From the NCBI RefSeq assembly GCF_014196455.1, contig NZ_JACIDS010000002.1, positions 744,001-808,000 on the forward strand: a stretch of 64,000 nucleotides of DNA. The letters run 5' to 3'. The notes under the pieces are model-generated. The model was not told where the DNA came from and ran no database searches. It saw only the letters and a program-made list of their open reading frames with translations. The DNA comes from Kaistia hirudinis. GTDB taxonomy: Bacteria > Pseudomonadota > Alphaproteobacteria > Rhizobiales > Kaistiaceae. This document shows positions 34,846 to 42,662 of this stretch, in pieces. Position numbers and translations under genes: made by a program. Within the stretch, counting starts at the first letter, position 1. Every line of letters begins with the position of its first letter.

Positions 34846-36504
34846 TCACGCCTCATACACCTCCACCACCTGCATCATGCCGAGCTCCTCATGGTTCATC
34901 ATGTGGCAGTGGAGCATGAAGGTGCCGGTGAAATCGAGGAAGCGGGAGCGGAAGGTGATGGAGCCACCGCGCGGCAGCACGGCGGTGTCGAGCCAGACCG
35001 GCTCGGTGAGCTTGGCGCCATTGACCGCGACGAGCTGGAACGGGTTCACGTGGATGTGGAAGATGTGGTCGTCCCTGTGGGCGTTGACCACGGTCCATTC
35101 CTCGACCGCGCCGAGCTTCACGCGCTGGTCGACGCGGTTCATGTCGAACGGCTTGCCGTCGATCAGGAAGCTGAACTCGCTCCAGTGACCGGCCGCATCG
35201 GCCTCGGGCGTGATCGCCGAGAAGGTCAGCGTGCGGCGGCCGGTGATCTCCGCGTCGGTGATATCGGGGAAGGGGGCCGGTGGCAGCGCGGCGGGCAGCG
35301 CCATGTCCATCGGCTCGCCGGCGACGCGGATGCGCGCGAACAGGCCGGTCGGCGAGGGATAGCCCTGGTCGTAGGGCAGGCCCTTCAGATCATAGACCCC
35401 GGGCGCGCCGGCCTTGACTAGGATGTCGATGCGCTGGCCCGGGGCGATCAGGATCGCGTCGGGATCGGTCGCGTCGGCGTCGCTGCGGATCTCGCGCGTG
35501 CCCATGCGCGGCAGGGGCATGCCGTCGCGCGCGACCGCCTGCAGCGTGTGCCCGTCGAGCTTCAGGAAGAAATCATCCTGATAGCCGGTGTGGAAGAGGC
35601 GCCAGCGCTGCACCTCGCCGGGCCGCATGTCGATCTCCGGCGCGCGCTGACCGTTGATGGTGAAGAAGCGGGCCGCCGTCTCGGGGAAGAGGGTCTCGAA
35701 GCCCTCGATCATGCCGAAGCCGTCATAGACGATCTCGCTCAGCACCAGCACGCGCTCGCGCGCCGCGGCGATCTCCGGCACGTCGGCGAAATCGCCCTCG
35801 ATCACGATGGCGCCGACCATGCCGCTCGCGAGCTGCACATCGGCCGAGCCATGGTGATGCGGGTGGTACCAGTAGGAGCCGCGCGGATGATCCTCCGGCA
35901 GCGTGATCTCGATCTTATGCGTCAGGCCCGGCTCCATCGAGCGCATGACATTGTCGGATATGCCGCCCGGATCGACATGCGCGCCATGGAAATGGAAATT
36001 CGTCGTGTTGAGCCGGTGCGGCTGGTCGATATAGGCCGGCATCGGATCGCGGTTCGGCGGCAGGTCGTTGACGAGGTCGATCTTCAGCGTGTCGCCGGGC
36101 GCAAGGCGCAGCGTCGGGCCGGGAACCGTGCCCTCATAGGTGCGCACGAACAGGCGGTAACCGCCGACATCGCGATAGGCATAGGCGGCGCGGAGCGTCG
36201 TCGCGAGCACGCCGTCCACCGCGCGGCGCACCTCGGGCTCGACGAGCGGCTCGCCCGCCGTGAACGGCACGCGGAGCAGGCGGCCATCGCCCGGCGGGAC
36301 CGCGGCCGCGCCGGCGCTCGGCTGCGCCGCCGGCCCATGCGCATGGTTCATCCCGCTCATCGCCGGCTCGGCCGCGGCGACCGGCAGCGCGGGCAGGGTG
36401 GCGAGCGCACCGGCGCCGGCGCCGAGGAAGCCGCGCCGCGACAGGCGCGACTGGCTCCGGCCAGGGCGCGCCGCGCCGCCGTCCCGCTCGATCTCGCTCG
36501 TCAT
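34846..36504 (-). CDS. Tat-exported multicopper oxidase
   Basis: A 552-residue periplasmic laccase-like oxidase with three cupredoxin domains. The twin-arginine signal is SRRGFLGAGAGALATLPALP. Copper ligands lie in NFHFHGAHV, YWYHPHHHGSAD, DHIFHIHVNPF and LHCHMMNHEELGMM. These supply the type 1, 2 and 3 sites, and the final Met is the likely axial ligand. Substrates may be Cu(I), phenols or bilirubin-type compounds; sequence does not decide. The Met in the third position and the short MNHAHGPA linker hint at metal handling. Start at 36504 follows GGGGGA; the frame stays open to 36684. Confidence 0.93.
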   Translation of the reverse strand: MTSEIERDGGAARPGRSQSRLSRRGFLGAGAGALATLPALPVAAAEPAMSGMNHAHGPAAQPSAGAAAVPPGDGRLLRVPFTAGEPLVEPEVRRAVDGVLATTLRAAYAYRDVGGYRLFVRTYEGTVPGPTLRLAPGDTLKIDLVNDLPPNRDPMPAYIDQPHRLNTTNFHFHGAHVDPGGISDNVMRSMEPGLTHKIEITLPEDHPRGSYWYHPHHHGSADVQLASGMVGAIVIEGDFADVPEIAAARERVLVLSEIVYDGFGMIEGFETLFPETAARFFTINGQRAPEIDMRPGEVQRWRLFHTGYQDDFFLKLDGHTLQAVARDGMPLPRMGTREIRSDADATDPDAILIAPGQRIDILVKAGAPGVYDLKGLPYDQGYPSPTGLFARIRVAGEPMDMALPAALPPAPFPDITDAEITGRRTLTFSAITPEADAAGHWSEFSFLIDGKPFDMNRVDQRVKLGAVEEWTVVNAHRDDHIFHIHVNPFQLVAVNGAKLTEPVWLDTAVLPRGGSITFRSRFLDFTGTFMLHCHMMNHEELGMMQVVEVYEA

Positions 36505-36678
36505 GGTATCCCCCCGTGCCGCGCGCTTCCCGCCTCGGGCGCGCATGCGGGCCGCAGTGTCTGCGACGAAACGTCGCTTGGCAAGCTGGGGGAGGGGGCC
36601 GCGCGAATGGCGCGCGTCGTTGCGCATTGGCGACGCCCATGCGGAGAGCAGATTCACCGGAGCCGCCCCACACTCCGG

Positions 36679-36774
36679 CGTCATCCCGGCGAAAGCCGGG
36701 ATCCATACAGCCGCGGTGCTGGACGATGAGATGCCTCAGGCTGAATGGATTCCGGCTTTCGCCGGAATGACGGC
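36679..36774. repeat. palindromic repeat family C, copy 2
   Basis: Arms GTCATCCCGGCGAAAGCCGG and the inverted CCGGCTTTCGCCGGAATGAC enclose about 50 bases. Related to copies at 34484 and 51716. Confidence 0.8.
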
Positions 36775-36930
36775 AAATAGGGGAGGCGGCGCGCGCAGAC
36801 CCCGTCGATACGGACCGCCTTTTCGCAAGGAGACGCTGCGGACACGCTTCCCTCCCCATGCACTTCCCAACCCGCGTGCCTACATCCGGTCATCACTCCA
36901 CCAGCCCCGTCTTCAAAAATTCGCATGAAT

Positions 36931-36981
36931 CATGTTGCCAGCCACATAATGCGCTCCTAGATATGTGTGGCCGGCAACATG
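36931..36981 (+). promoter_or_regulatory. promoter with overlapping inverted-repeat operator
   Basis: Arms CATGTTGCCaGCCACATA (36931-36948) and TATGTGTGGCcGGCAACATG (36962-36981) are inverted copies with one mismatch and a two-base insertion. A sigma70-type promoter fits inside: TTGCCA at 36935-36940, a 17-base spacer and TAGATA at 36958-36963, giving a start near 36970. The arms cover both promoter boxes, so a repressor bound here would block RNA polymerase. The MarR protein of the same operon is the obvious candidate, an inference. Confidence 0.7.
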
Positions 36982-37043
36982 AAATGCCGGATGCGCGACC
37001 GCGGAGGATCCGGGCGCGCGGCGAAGGATCAAGGAGCACGGGA

Positions 37044-38120
37044 ATGACGACGATCTGGGATCCGATCGAACTGGGCGGCGTCCAGCTGCCGCATCGCCTG
37101 GCGCTGGCGCCGATGACGCGTTCGCGCGCCGGAGCCGATGGCGTGCCGGGCCCGCTCACGGCCGAATATTATGCGCAGCGCGCCGGGCTCGGCCTGCTGA
37201 TCACGGAAGGCGTGCAGCCCTCCGAGGACGGGCAGGGCTATATGAACACGCCCGGCATCCACACGGCGGCGCAGCAGGCGGCCTGGCGCGAGGTTGCCGA
37301 GCGCGTGCACGCGGCGGGCGGCCGTATCTTCATGCAGCTGATGCACGCCGGCCGCGTCGGCCATCCCGACAACACGCCGCATCATCGCCCGCTGCTGGCG
37401 CCCTCGGCCATCGCCACCGGCGAGCCGGTCTTCACGCCGACCGGACCGCAGCCGGCCCCGGTGCCGCAGGCGCTGACCACCGACGAGATCCGCACCACGG
37501 TCGATGATTTCCGCCGGGCCGCCGCCGCGGCCATTGCCGCCGGCTTCGACGGCGTCGAGATTCACGGCGCGAACGGCTATCTCATCAACCAGTTCCTGGC
37601 GCCGACGGGCAATGTCCGCACCGATGAATATGGCGGCTCGATCGACAACCGCATCCGCTTCGCGCTCGAAGTTGCCGCCGCCGTCGCCGGCGAGATCGGC
37701 CCGGAGCGCACCGGCATCCGCCTCTCGCCCGGCTTCGTGATCGCTGGCCTCGACGAGGGTCCGGAGGGGCCGGAGCTCTATCGCCGCCTTGTCGAGCGCC
37801 TCGCCGCGCTGGATCTCGCCTATCTGCATCTCTTCTATTTCGGCGACGAGGCGCTGCTCGCCGAGATTCGCGCGCTCTGGCCGAATGCGCTGCTTCTCGT
37901 ACGGCCCGGCCGCACGCGCGAGCAGATCGGCCGCGACCTGGCCGCCGGCATCGCCGATATCGAGCCGATCGGCACCTTCGCGCTCGCCAACCCGGATCTG
38001 GTCGAACGATTGAAGTCCGGCGCCGAGTTCAATACAGCAGACAAGGCGACGTTCTTCGGCGGCGGCGCGGCGGGCTATACGGATTATCCGCGCCTGCCCG
38101 TGCACGAGGCCGCCGAATAG
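37044..38120 (+). CDS. nemA: old yellow enzyme family alkene reductase (NemA-like)
   Basis: A 358-residue FMN-dependent TIM-barrel ene-reductase. It has LALAPMTRSRA, LMHAGR, the HGANGYLINQFL active-site block (His and Asn binding the substrate carbonyl) and DEYGGSIDNR. FMN phosphate-binding regions near LLVRPG are also present. It reduces activated C=C bonds and nitro compounds and is commonly induced by electrophiles. Start at 37044 follows AAGGAG. It precedes a MarR regulator and a flavodoxin-like oxidoreductase on the same strand, a typical electrophile-response grouping. Confidence 0.92.
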   Translation: MTTIWDPIELGGVQLPHRLALAPMTRSRAGADGVPGPLTAEYYAQRAGLGLLITEGVQPSEDGQGYMNTPGIHTAAQQAAWREVAERVHAAGGRIFMQLMHAGRVGHPDNTPHHRPLLAPSAIATGEPVFTPTGPQPAPVPQALTTDEIRTTVDDFRRAAAAAIAAGFDGVEIHGANGYLINQFLAPTGNVRTDEYGGSIDNRIRFALEVAAAVAGEIGPERTGIRLSPGFVIAGLDEGPEGPELYRRLVERLAALDLAYLHLFYFGDEALLAEIRALWPNALLLVRPGRTREQIGRDLAAGIADIEPIGTFALANPDLVERLKSGAEFNTADKATFFGGGAAGYTDYPRLPVHEAAE

Positions 38121-38128
38121 GAGGAGCG

Positions 38129-38626
38129 ATGCAGGACGGACCGGACGATCCCTGCGGTGTCGATGCCGGTCAATGCGTTGCGGCCGAGGCCAGCTTCGGC
38201 CGCGACTTTCCCGCGAGCTGCGCGATCGCCATGCTGGCGCGCGCGCACCGCGCCGCCGTCCAGGCGCTGCTCGCCGATCTCGGCCTCTTTCCGGGCCAGG
38301 AGATCACGCTGATGCTGCTCTGGGACAAGGACGGGCAATCGCAGAAGGCGCTGTGCGAGGCGCAGCGGCTCGACCATTCCACCATCGCCAAATCGCTCCG
38401 CCGGCTCGAAGAGGTCGGGCTCGTCTCGCGCACGCGCTCCGACGACGACGCCCGCGTCTCGCTCGTCCGCCTGACCGAGAGCGGCAAGGCGCTGCGCGAG
38501 CGCACCGAGGCGGCGCTGGCCGAACTCGAACGGCGCGCCGTCGCGGACCTGACAGACGCCGAGCGCGCGACCTTCGTCGCCCTGGCGCATCGCATCGCCG
38601 GGTCAATCGACCGCAGGGCGGATTGA
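38129..38626 (+). CDS. MarR family transcriptional regulator
   Basis: A 165-residue winged-helix regulator. The DNA-binding region is KALCEAQRLDHSTIAKSLRRLEEVGLV, the wing SRTRSDDDARVSLVRLT, with helices for dimerisation at both ends. It contains two Cys near the N-terminus (DPCGVDAGQC) and a third in SCAIAML that could sense electrophiles, an inference. Eight bases after the ene-reductase, with AGGAGG before ATG. It probably represses its own operon through the inverted repeat at 36931-36981. Confidence 0.92.
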   Translation: MQDGPDDPCGVDAGQCVAAEASFGRDFPASCAIAMLARAHRAAVQALLADLGLFPGQEITLMLLWDKDGQSQKALCEAQRLDHSTIAKSLRRLEEVGLVSRTRSDDDARVSLVRLTESGKALRERTEAALAELERRAVADLTDAERATFVALAHRIAGSIDRRAD

Positions 38627-38680
38627 TCGGGATCAAATTGGCGGCGCCGCTTCTCGCCTAGCCTTTATCCGATTGAGCGG

Positions 38681-39277
38681 GTGGGCTGCTTCGTGGCGAA
38701 GAAGATCGTGATCATCGACGGGCATCCGGATCCGGCCGGCGGGCATCTGTGCGATGCGCTCGCCGAGGCCTATGGCGAGGGTGCCGCGCATGCCGGGCAC
38801 GAGGTCTTCCGCGTCCGCGTCGCCACCCTCGATTTCGCGCTGCTGCGCAATCAGGATGCGTTTCTGCACAGCCCCGTGCCCGATGCGCTGAAGCCGTGCA
38901 GCGACGCGGTTCTCGCCGCCGACCACATCGTCTTCGTCTTCCCGCTCTGGCTCGGCACCATGCCGGCGCTGCTCAAGGGCTTCCTCGAGCAGGTGATGCG
39001 GCCGGACCTCGCCTTCGCTGATGGCGACGGCGGCTTCCCGAAGAAGCTGCTCACCGGCAAGTCGGCGCGCCTCGTCGTGACCATGGGCATGCCGGCCTTC
39101 TTCTATCGCTGGTATTTCGGCGCCCATGCCTTGAAGGGCATGGAGCGGAACATTCTGAATTTCGTCGGCATCAAGCCGGTGCGCGAGACGCTGCTCGGCA
39201 ATGTCGAGGGCGTCGACGCGCAAACGCGCGCGGGCTGGATCGCGGAGATGCGGGAACTCGGCGGCAAGGCCGCCTGA
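38681..39277 (+). CDS. NAD(P)H-dependent oxidoreductase, flavodoxin-like fold
   Basis: A 198-residue quinone-reductase-like flavoprotein of the NQO1/KefF type. KIVIIDGHPDPAGGHL is the FMN/FAD phosphate loop. FVFPLWLGTMPALLKGFLEQV is the flavin and substrate segment, and GMPAFFYRWYFGAHALKG follows. It would reduce quinones or electrophiles by two electrons, which fits its place behind the ene-reductase and MarR genes. Start is GTG at 38681, or GTG at 38693. A short palindrome (TTGATCGGGATCAA) lies between it and the MarR gene. Confidence 0.88.
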   Translation: MGCFVAKKIVIIDGHPDPAGGHLCDALAEAYGEGAAHAGHEVFRVRVATLDFALLRNQDAFLHSPVPDALKPCSDAVLAADHIVFVFPLWLGTMPALLKGFLEQVMRPDLAFADGDGGFPKKLLTGKSARLVVTMGMPAFFYRWYFGAHALKGMERNILNFVGIKPVRETLLGNVEGVDAQTRAGWIAEMRELGGKAA

Positions 39278-39417
39278 CCATCCTTCGGCGCGGGCGGAGG
39301 GCCCACGCCGGAGAGACGCCCGGGAGGGCGGGCCGGGGCAGGGTGCGGAAAAGAGCTGTGGGGGCTCCCGATCCGCATCCGCCCCGGTCGTCTTTCGTCC
39401 GGGGCAGCAAAGGCTCC

Positions 39418-40470
39418 TTACCACGTGAACCCCGCCTCTGTCTCCCCCACGAAAAGGGGAGCGGCCGCCGCGACGACATCGCGCGGAAAGCTCTGCAGCG
39501 CCGCGACCTCGAACGGCAGATGCGGCATGTGGGCGGTGACGAGGGCTGCGACCGCCTCGGCTTGCGCCCGGTCACGCGCCCGCCGCTCCGCCTCGCGGTC
39601 CACCCGGCCCGACAGCCAGAGCTTGTGCACGGCGAACGCCCGCGGATCCGGCGCGACGAGACGGACGGGATAGCCGCGCTGGTCGATCGCCATCGCGGCG
39701 AACTCCGGCGCGCTCTCGAGCCAGGCCAGCCCATCGATCCCCACCGCCTGCAATTCGTCCGAAGCGACCGGGGAGAGGGCCGTCCGCTCTTCGCGCCATG
39801 GCGGGTTTCGGAGCGGTCTGATCAGGTCGACGAGATAGCCATCGCGATTGCGCGCGCGAAAATCCGCCGGCAGCCGCTCGAAGGAGCGATCCACCCGGCG
39901 CAGCAGCGCGATCAGGCTGCGCTCGCTGACTTCCTCCTCGGCGAGAAAGTCGATCCGGGCGCGGGCGTCGAACAGGAGGTCGATGTCCTCGGTGGTCGTC
40001 ACGCCGACCGGAAAGCGCACCCCCGCCGCGGCCTCATAGGCGAAGAGCGCGTTCGTCCCTGCGACGCGCAGGCCCCGGCCCATGACGCCGGCAGCGTCGA
40101 GCGCGCGCAGGATTCGCGCGCCGAGGTCCGGTATGCGGTCGAGGCCGAGCGCCCGGTTGATGCCGGCCTGCCGTTCGATGGCGGCCCGCGCGGCCTTCAG
40201 ATCCTCTGCCGCCTCCGCGCGCCCGCGCTCGAACGCTTGCTTCAGCGCCTCGGTTTCCGCCGTGCGGGGGCCGAGCGATCTCTGCCGCCGGAGGCCGCTT
40301 TTGGGGTCGTAATAGCTCTTCAGCAGATAGTCCGTGCCGCCGGTCGCCGAAAACACCATCGACCCGCGATAGCTGTCGCTTCGCTTCAAAGCCGCCTGAA
40401 ACGCCTCGAAACGCTGCCGCGAATTGACCATCTCACGGCGCTGGTCGTTGTCAAGTTCTTGAAATTGCAT
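39418..40470 (-). CDS. GSU2403 family nucleotidyltransferase-fold protein
   Basis: A 350-residue protein. The N-terminal region (MQFQELDNDQRREMVNSR) is helical and followed by GTDYLLKSYYDPKSG. A nucleotidyltransferase-like core contains GVTTTEDIDLLFD, where the two acidic residues match the polymerase-beta fold metal site, and the later FAVHKLWLSGR helix. Similar folds occur in AbiEii-type toxins, but no antitoxin gene is adjacent. Start at 40470 is used because upstream codons lack similarity, though the frame stays open to 40713. Function unknown. Confidence 0.78.
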   Translation of the reverse strand: MQFQELDNDQRREMVNSRQRFEAFQAALKRSDSYRGSMVFSATGGTDYLLKSYYDPKSGLRRQRSLGPRTAETEALKQAFERGRAEAAEDLKAARAAIERQAGINRALGLDRIPDLGARILRALDAAGVMGRGLRVAGTNALFAYEAAAGVRFPVGVTTTEDIDLLFDARARIDFLAEEEVSERSLIALLRRVDRSFERLPADFRARNRDGYLVDLIRPLRNPPWREERTALSPVASDELQAVGIDGLAWLESAPEFAAMAIDQRGYPVRLVAPDPRAFAVHKLWLSGRVDREAERRARDRAQAEAVAALVTAHMPHLPFEVAALQSFPRDVVAAAAPLFVGETEAGFTW

Positions 40471-40504
40471 GGTTCCAGCAATGGAAGGTGATTGTGGGGT
40501 CAGC

Positions 40505-40546
40505 TGTTGGAACAGAGCAAAGCATGGATGGGGCGAGATTCCAACA
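40505..40546. promoter_or_regulatory. inverted repeat TGTTGGAA / TTCCAACA
   Basis: A perfect 8-base inverted repeat with a 26-base spacer, 35 to 76 bases upstream of the nucleotidyltransferase start; further TTGGAA half-sites lie beyond it. A possible operator. Confidence 0.4.
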
Positions 40547-40708
40547 GTTGAGTTGGAAATGACATTGGAGTGTTGGAGGCCGGCCGGAATGAGAGGAGCG
40601 CCGTCTGCGACACATCCGGCCCGCAGGCCGCACTGATCCGCCGGGGACGGCGCGGCAGGATCAGCATCCGCCGCGCCGAGATATCGCGCGGCCAGCCCGC
40701 CAAGGCTT

Positions 40709-40808
40709 GTCATTGCCGGGCCCGACCCGCCAATCCAGCCTTTCCCGCGGCGCCCGCCTTCGACCCAGCGAAGGAGGCCTGGATTGCCGGGTCAAGCCCG
40801 GCAATGAC
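40709..40808. repeat. palindromic repeat family D, copy 2
   Basis: Outer arms GTCATTGCCGGGCCCGACCC and the inverted GGGTCAAGCCCGGCAATGAC enclose about 60 bases with CCAATCCAGCC and GGCCTGGATTG as inner arms. Related to copy 1 at 28053. Confidence 0.78.
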
Positions 40809-40983
40809 GGGGGAGGGGGCGTGGTCAGGAGCGAACCCGTGGAGATCCGCCGCCGTCACGCCCGGTCGAGTCCCAGACATCTACGTCTTGCTGGCGGGCA
40901 TGTGACGGGTGGCGGGCGAGCGCGGCACGGGAGCGGCGGTTACTGCTTGGTCTCGGCAGTCGATGGGGCCGCCCGGAGGATCA

Positions 40984-41508
40984 TCAGTTGGGCGTGGCGC
41001 CAACGGTTTGAGCGGCCGGAGCCGTTGTGGTCACAGTCGGAGCCGGTGGTGCTGCCGGCGCGGCCTTCGGCGCAGGTGCGGCGGGTGCGGCCTTGGCTTG
41101 CGCGGAGGCCGTCTGGGATCGTTTCGCGGATGCCGGAGGCGCGCCTTGGAATCGGATATCGCATTGCTTGGCGATCGACGCCTGCTCGATCGCCTGCATC
41201 TCGCCCTTGAGCCGCGCCACCTCGCCGGCCTTGGCATTGTCGCCCTTGATCAGGAAAAGCGCCGGCCAGAACACGACGACGCCGATCGCCGTCGCCACCG
41301 CGTCATTGCTGGCCTGCTGGTTCTGCGCGCCTGCAGACGCTGCGGCGCTGATCGAGACGCGCTGAGCCTCGGCGGCCAGTTGTTCGCAACTCAGCTGCTG
41401 ATACGGAAGGGGCGATACATAGGCCGCCGAGATATCATCCGGACGGGAGGCGCAGGCACTGACCCCCAGCGCCACGGCCACAACCAAGGCCGTCGATCTC
41501 ACGCTCAT
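40984..41508 (-). CDS. lipoprotein of unknown function
   Basis: A 174-residue protein. MSVRSTALVVAVALGVSAC ends in a lipobox (LGVSAC), so it is a predicted lipoprotein. A conserved block has YVSPLPYQQLSCEQLAAEA and a later hydrophobic segment (AIGVVVFWPALFLI) that could sit in the membrane. The C-terminus is Ala/Pro/Lys-rich. Start at 41508 follows GGGGGCAGGG. Homologues without known role are common in alphaproteobacteria. Confidence 0.8.
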   Translation of the reverse strand: MSVRSTALVVAVALGVSACASRPDDISAAYVSPLPYQQLSCEQLAAEAQRVSISAAASAGAQNQQASNDAVATAIGVVVFWPALFLIKGDNAKAGEVARLKGEMQAIEQASIAKQCDIRFQGAPPASAKRSQTASAQAKAAPAAPAPKAAPAAPPAPTVTTTAPAAQTVGATPN

Positions 41509-41648
41509 TCCCTGCCCCCCAAAGGCGAATGCCGGATAGATCGCAATCTTTAATTGCAATAACTCCAACGTCAACAACCTGTGCGGGCTTCATCTCGGCA
41601 CTCTGTCAGCGTCGCGCGCCAAGGGACCCAATCCTAGGAATAAAATCC

Positions 41649-41677
41649 TTGACAGCGCCGCGCTGCTCCGGTAGGGT
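41649..41677 (+). promoter_or_regulatory. sigma70-type promoter of a small RNA
   Basis: TTGACA at 41649-41654, a 17-base spacer and TAGGGT at 41672-41677 form a consensus-like promoter. No coding start follows at a proper distance, but a terminator ends about 90 bases later. Confidence 0.72.
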
Positions 41678-41683
41678 TCAGGC

Positions 41684-41775
41684 ATAGTCGGACAGTTGCG
41701 CGATGCCGCCGGGTGGTGGTTTTGCCGGTCCGATGCGAGACAGCTTCGTGGCCCGCTTTGGCGGGCTTTTTCTTT
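41684..41775 (+). ncRNA. candidate small RNA of about 90 nt
   Basis: Starts about seven bases after the -10 box and ends at a Rho-independent terminator: GCCCGC (41751-41756) pairs with GCGGGC (41761-41766), followed by TTTTTCTTT. Internal sequence (CCGGGTGGTGGTTTTGCCGG) folds into further hairpins. No ribosome site or open frame of useful length is inside. It lies between the lipoprotein gene (divergent) and the GTA cluster. It may belong to a conserved alphaproteobacterial sRNA family, but I cannot name which. Confidence 0.65.
41751..41775 (+). terminator. terminator of the candidate small RNA
   Basis: Six-base perfect G/C stem, TTTG loop and T-rich tail. Confidence 0.8.
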
Positions 41776-41829
41776 GCCCTTTTCATCCTTGGTTGGTCTC
41801 CGACCCGGCCCGTTCCTCCCCGGGCCGGT

Positions 41830-41890
41830 CGGCGATTCCGCCTTGCCTGCGGCTGTTGTCCTGCGTCGGCCCGGCAAGGCGGAATCGCCG
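41830..41890. repeat. perfect 18-base inverted repeat
   Basis: CGGCGATTCCGCCTTGCC (41830-41847) and its exact complement (41873-41890) flank 25 bases. No T run follows. It may be another REP-type unit or an RNA hairpin. Confidence 0.75.
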
Positions 41891-41944
41891 CGTCTTATTT
41901 GGGGGTGGCAGGTGGCGAGGGCCGGCGGGTGGACGGCGATCTCC

Positions 41945-42101
41945 GCTTGAACCCCCCCCTTGAGGGAGGGTCGAAAGTGCGCAGCACTTTCGGGGAGGGG
42001 TTTGCTTCGGCAACGCCGAAGCGTGCTTCTCTTCCCCGCGAAGCGACCCCTCCCCAAAACCGCTACGCGGTTTTGGCCCTCCCTCAAGGGGAGGGCTCAA
42101 G
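41945..42101. repeat. palindromic repeat family B
   Basis: Arms near CCCTTGAGGGAGGG and the inverted CCCTCCCTCAAGGGG enclose smaller hairpins such as AAGTGCGCAGCACTTT and AAAACCGCTACGCGGTTTT. Confidence 0.75.
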
Positions 42102-42139
42102 ACGATGGCACCTTCGGCGCCTTGCATGATCGACGAGCG

Positions 42140-42155
42140 ACGGCCTGCAGGCCGT
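42140..42155. promoter_or_regulatory. 16-base perfect palindrome before GTA g1
   Basis: ACGGCCTGCAGGCCGT, 30 bases upstream of the g1 start, where a promoter or operator for the GTA cluster would lie. The binding protein is unknown. Confidence 0.4.
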
Positions 42156-42185
42156 ACGAATAGCGTCCGCAAAAGGAACTCTACC

Positions 42186-42662
42186 ATGCCCGCGCATTCC
42201 GACGAGACGGTCGCCGCGGCGCGGCGGCTTTATGAGGAGGGGGTGCTCAGCGAGGCGGAGATCGAGCAGCGGACCGGCATGCCGCGCGGCACCTTCCGGG
42301 CGCGGGCGACACGCGAGGGCTGGGTGCGGCCGCATGCGCCGACCCGGGCCGCGGCGATCCGCGCCGCCGATCGCGTCTCGCTGGTGGCGCGGCTCTTCCG
42401 CTCCTTCGAGCGACAGATCGCCGATCTCGAAAAGCGCTTCGCGGCCGCCGATGGCGAGAGCGACGAGAAGGATGCGCGCATGCTCGCCGTGCTCGCCAAG
42501 ACATTCGAGACGCTGAACGGATTGAAGGCCGAGGAGGACCGGAAGAAGGATGTCGCCGTCGATCTCGATACGCTCCGCGCGGAGCTTGCGAAACGCCTGG
42601 AACGCCTCGATCCGGGCGGGCCGGAGCCCGGCGGCGGCGATCGCGCGGCTGAGCTCGGCTGA
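42186..42662 (+). CDS. GTA g1, small terminase subunit-like
   Basis: A 158-residue protein beginning a gene transfer agent cluster in the Rhodobacter capsulatus order. The N-terminal part has a helix-turn-helix-like segment (LYEEGVLSEAEIEQRTGMPRG, given in part), followed by coiled-coil-prone helices. RcGTA g1 is the small terminase needed for packaging of random host DNA. Start at 42186 follows AAAGGAA. Its stop lies inside the large terminase frame. Confidence 0.8.
   Translation: MPAHSDETVAAARRLYEEGVLSEAEIEQRTGMPRGTFRARATREGWVRPHAPTRAAAIRAADRVSLVARLFRSFERQIADLEKRFAAADGESDEKDARMLAVLAKTFETLNGLKAEEDRKKDVAVDLDTLRAELAKRLERLDPGGPEPGGGDRAAELG

Larger units (their letters stand above)
36505..37043. 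other. divergent intergenic region with repeat and promoter
   Basis: No gene seen in 539 bases between the multicopper oxidase and the ene-reductase. It holds a family C repeat (36679-36774) and a promoter inside an inverted repeat (36931-36981). Confidence 0.7.
40471..40983. other. intergenic region with TTGGAA-type repeats and a family D element
   Basis: No gene seen. Near the nucleotidyltransferase start, TGTTGGAA (40505-40512) and TTCCAACA (40539-40546) form an inverted repeat, with extra TTGGAA copies at 40553-40558 and nearby. Further on is repeat D copy 2. Confidence 0.6.
41776..42185. other. intergenic region upstream of the GTA cluster
   Basis: No gene seen. Holds a perfect 18-base inverted repeat (41830-41890), a family B repeat (41945-42101) and a 16-base palindrome (42140-42155) near the first GTA gene. 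Confidence 0.65.

Noticed and set aside
38623-38636. TTGATC-GG-GATCAA palindrome between the MarR and NAD(P)H reductase genes as a promoter operator
   Set aside because: Partly within the MarR stop region and lacking a convincing -10 box behind it; too short to stand as evidence.
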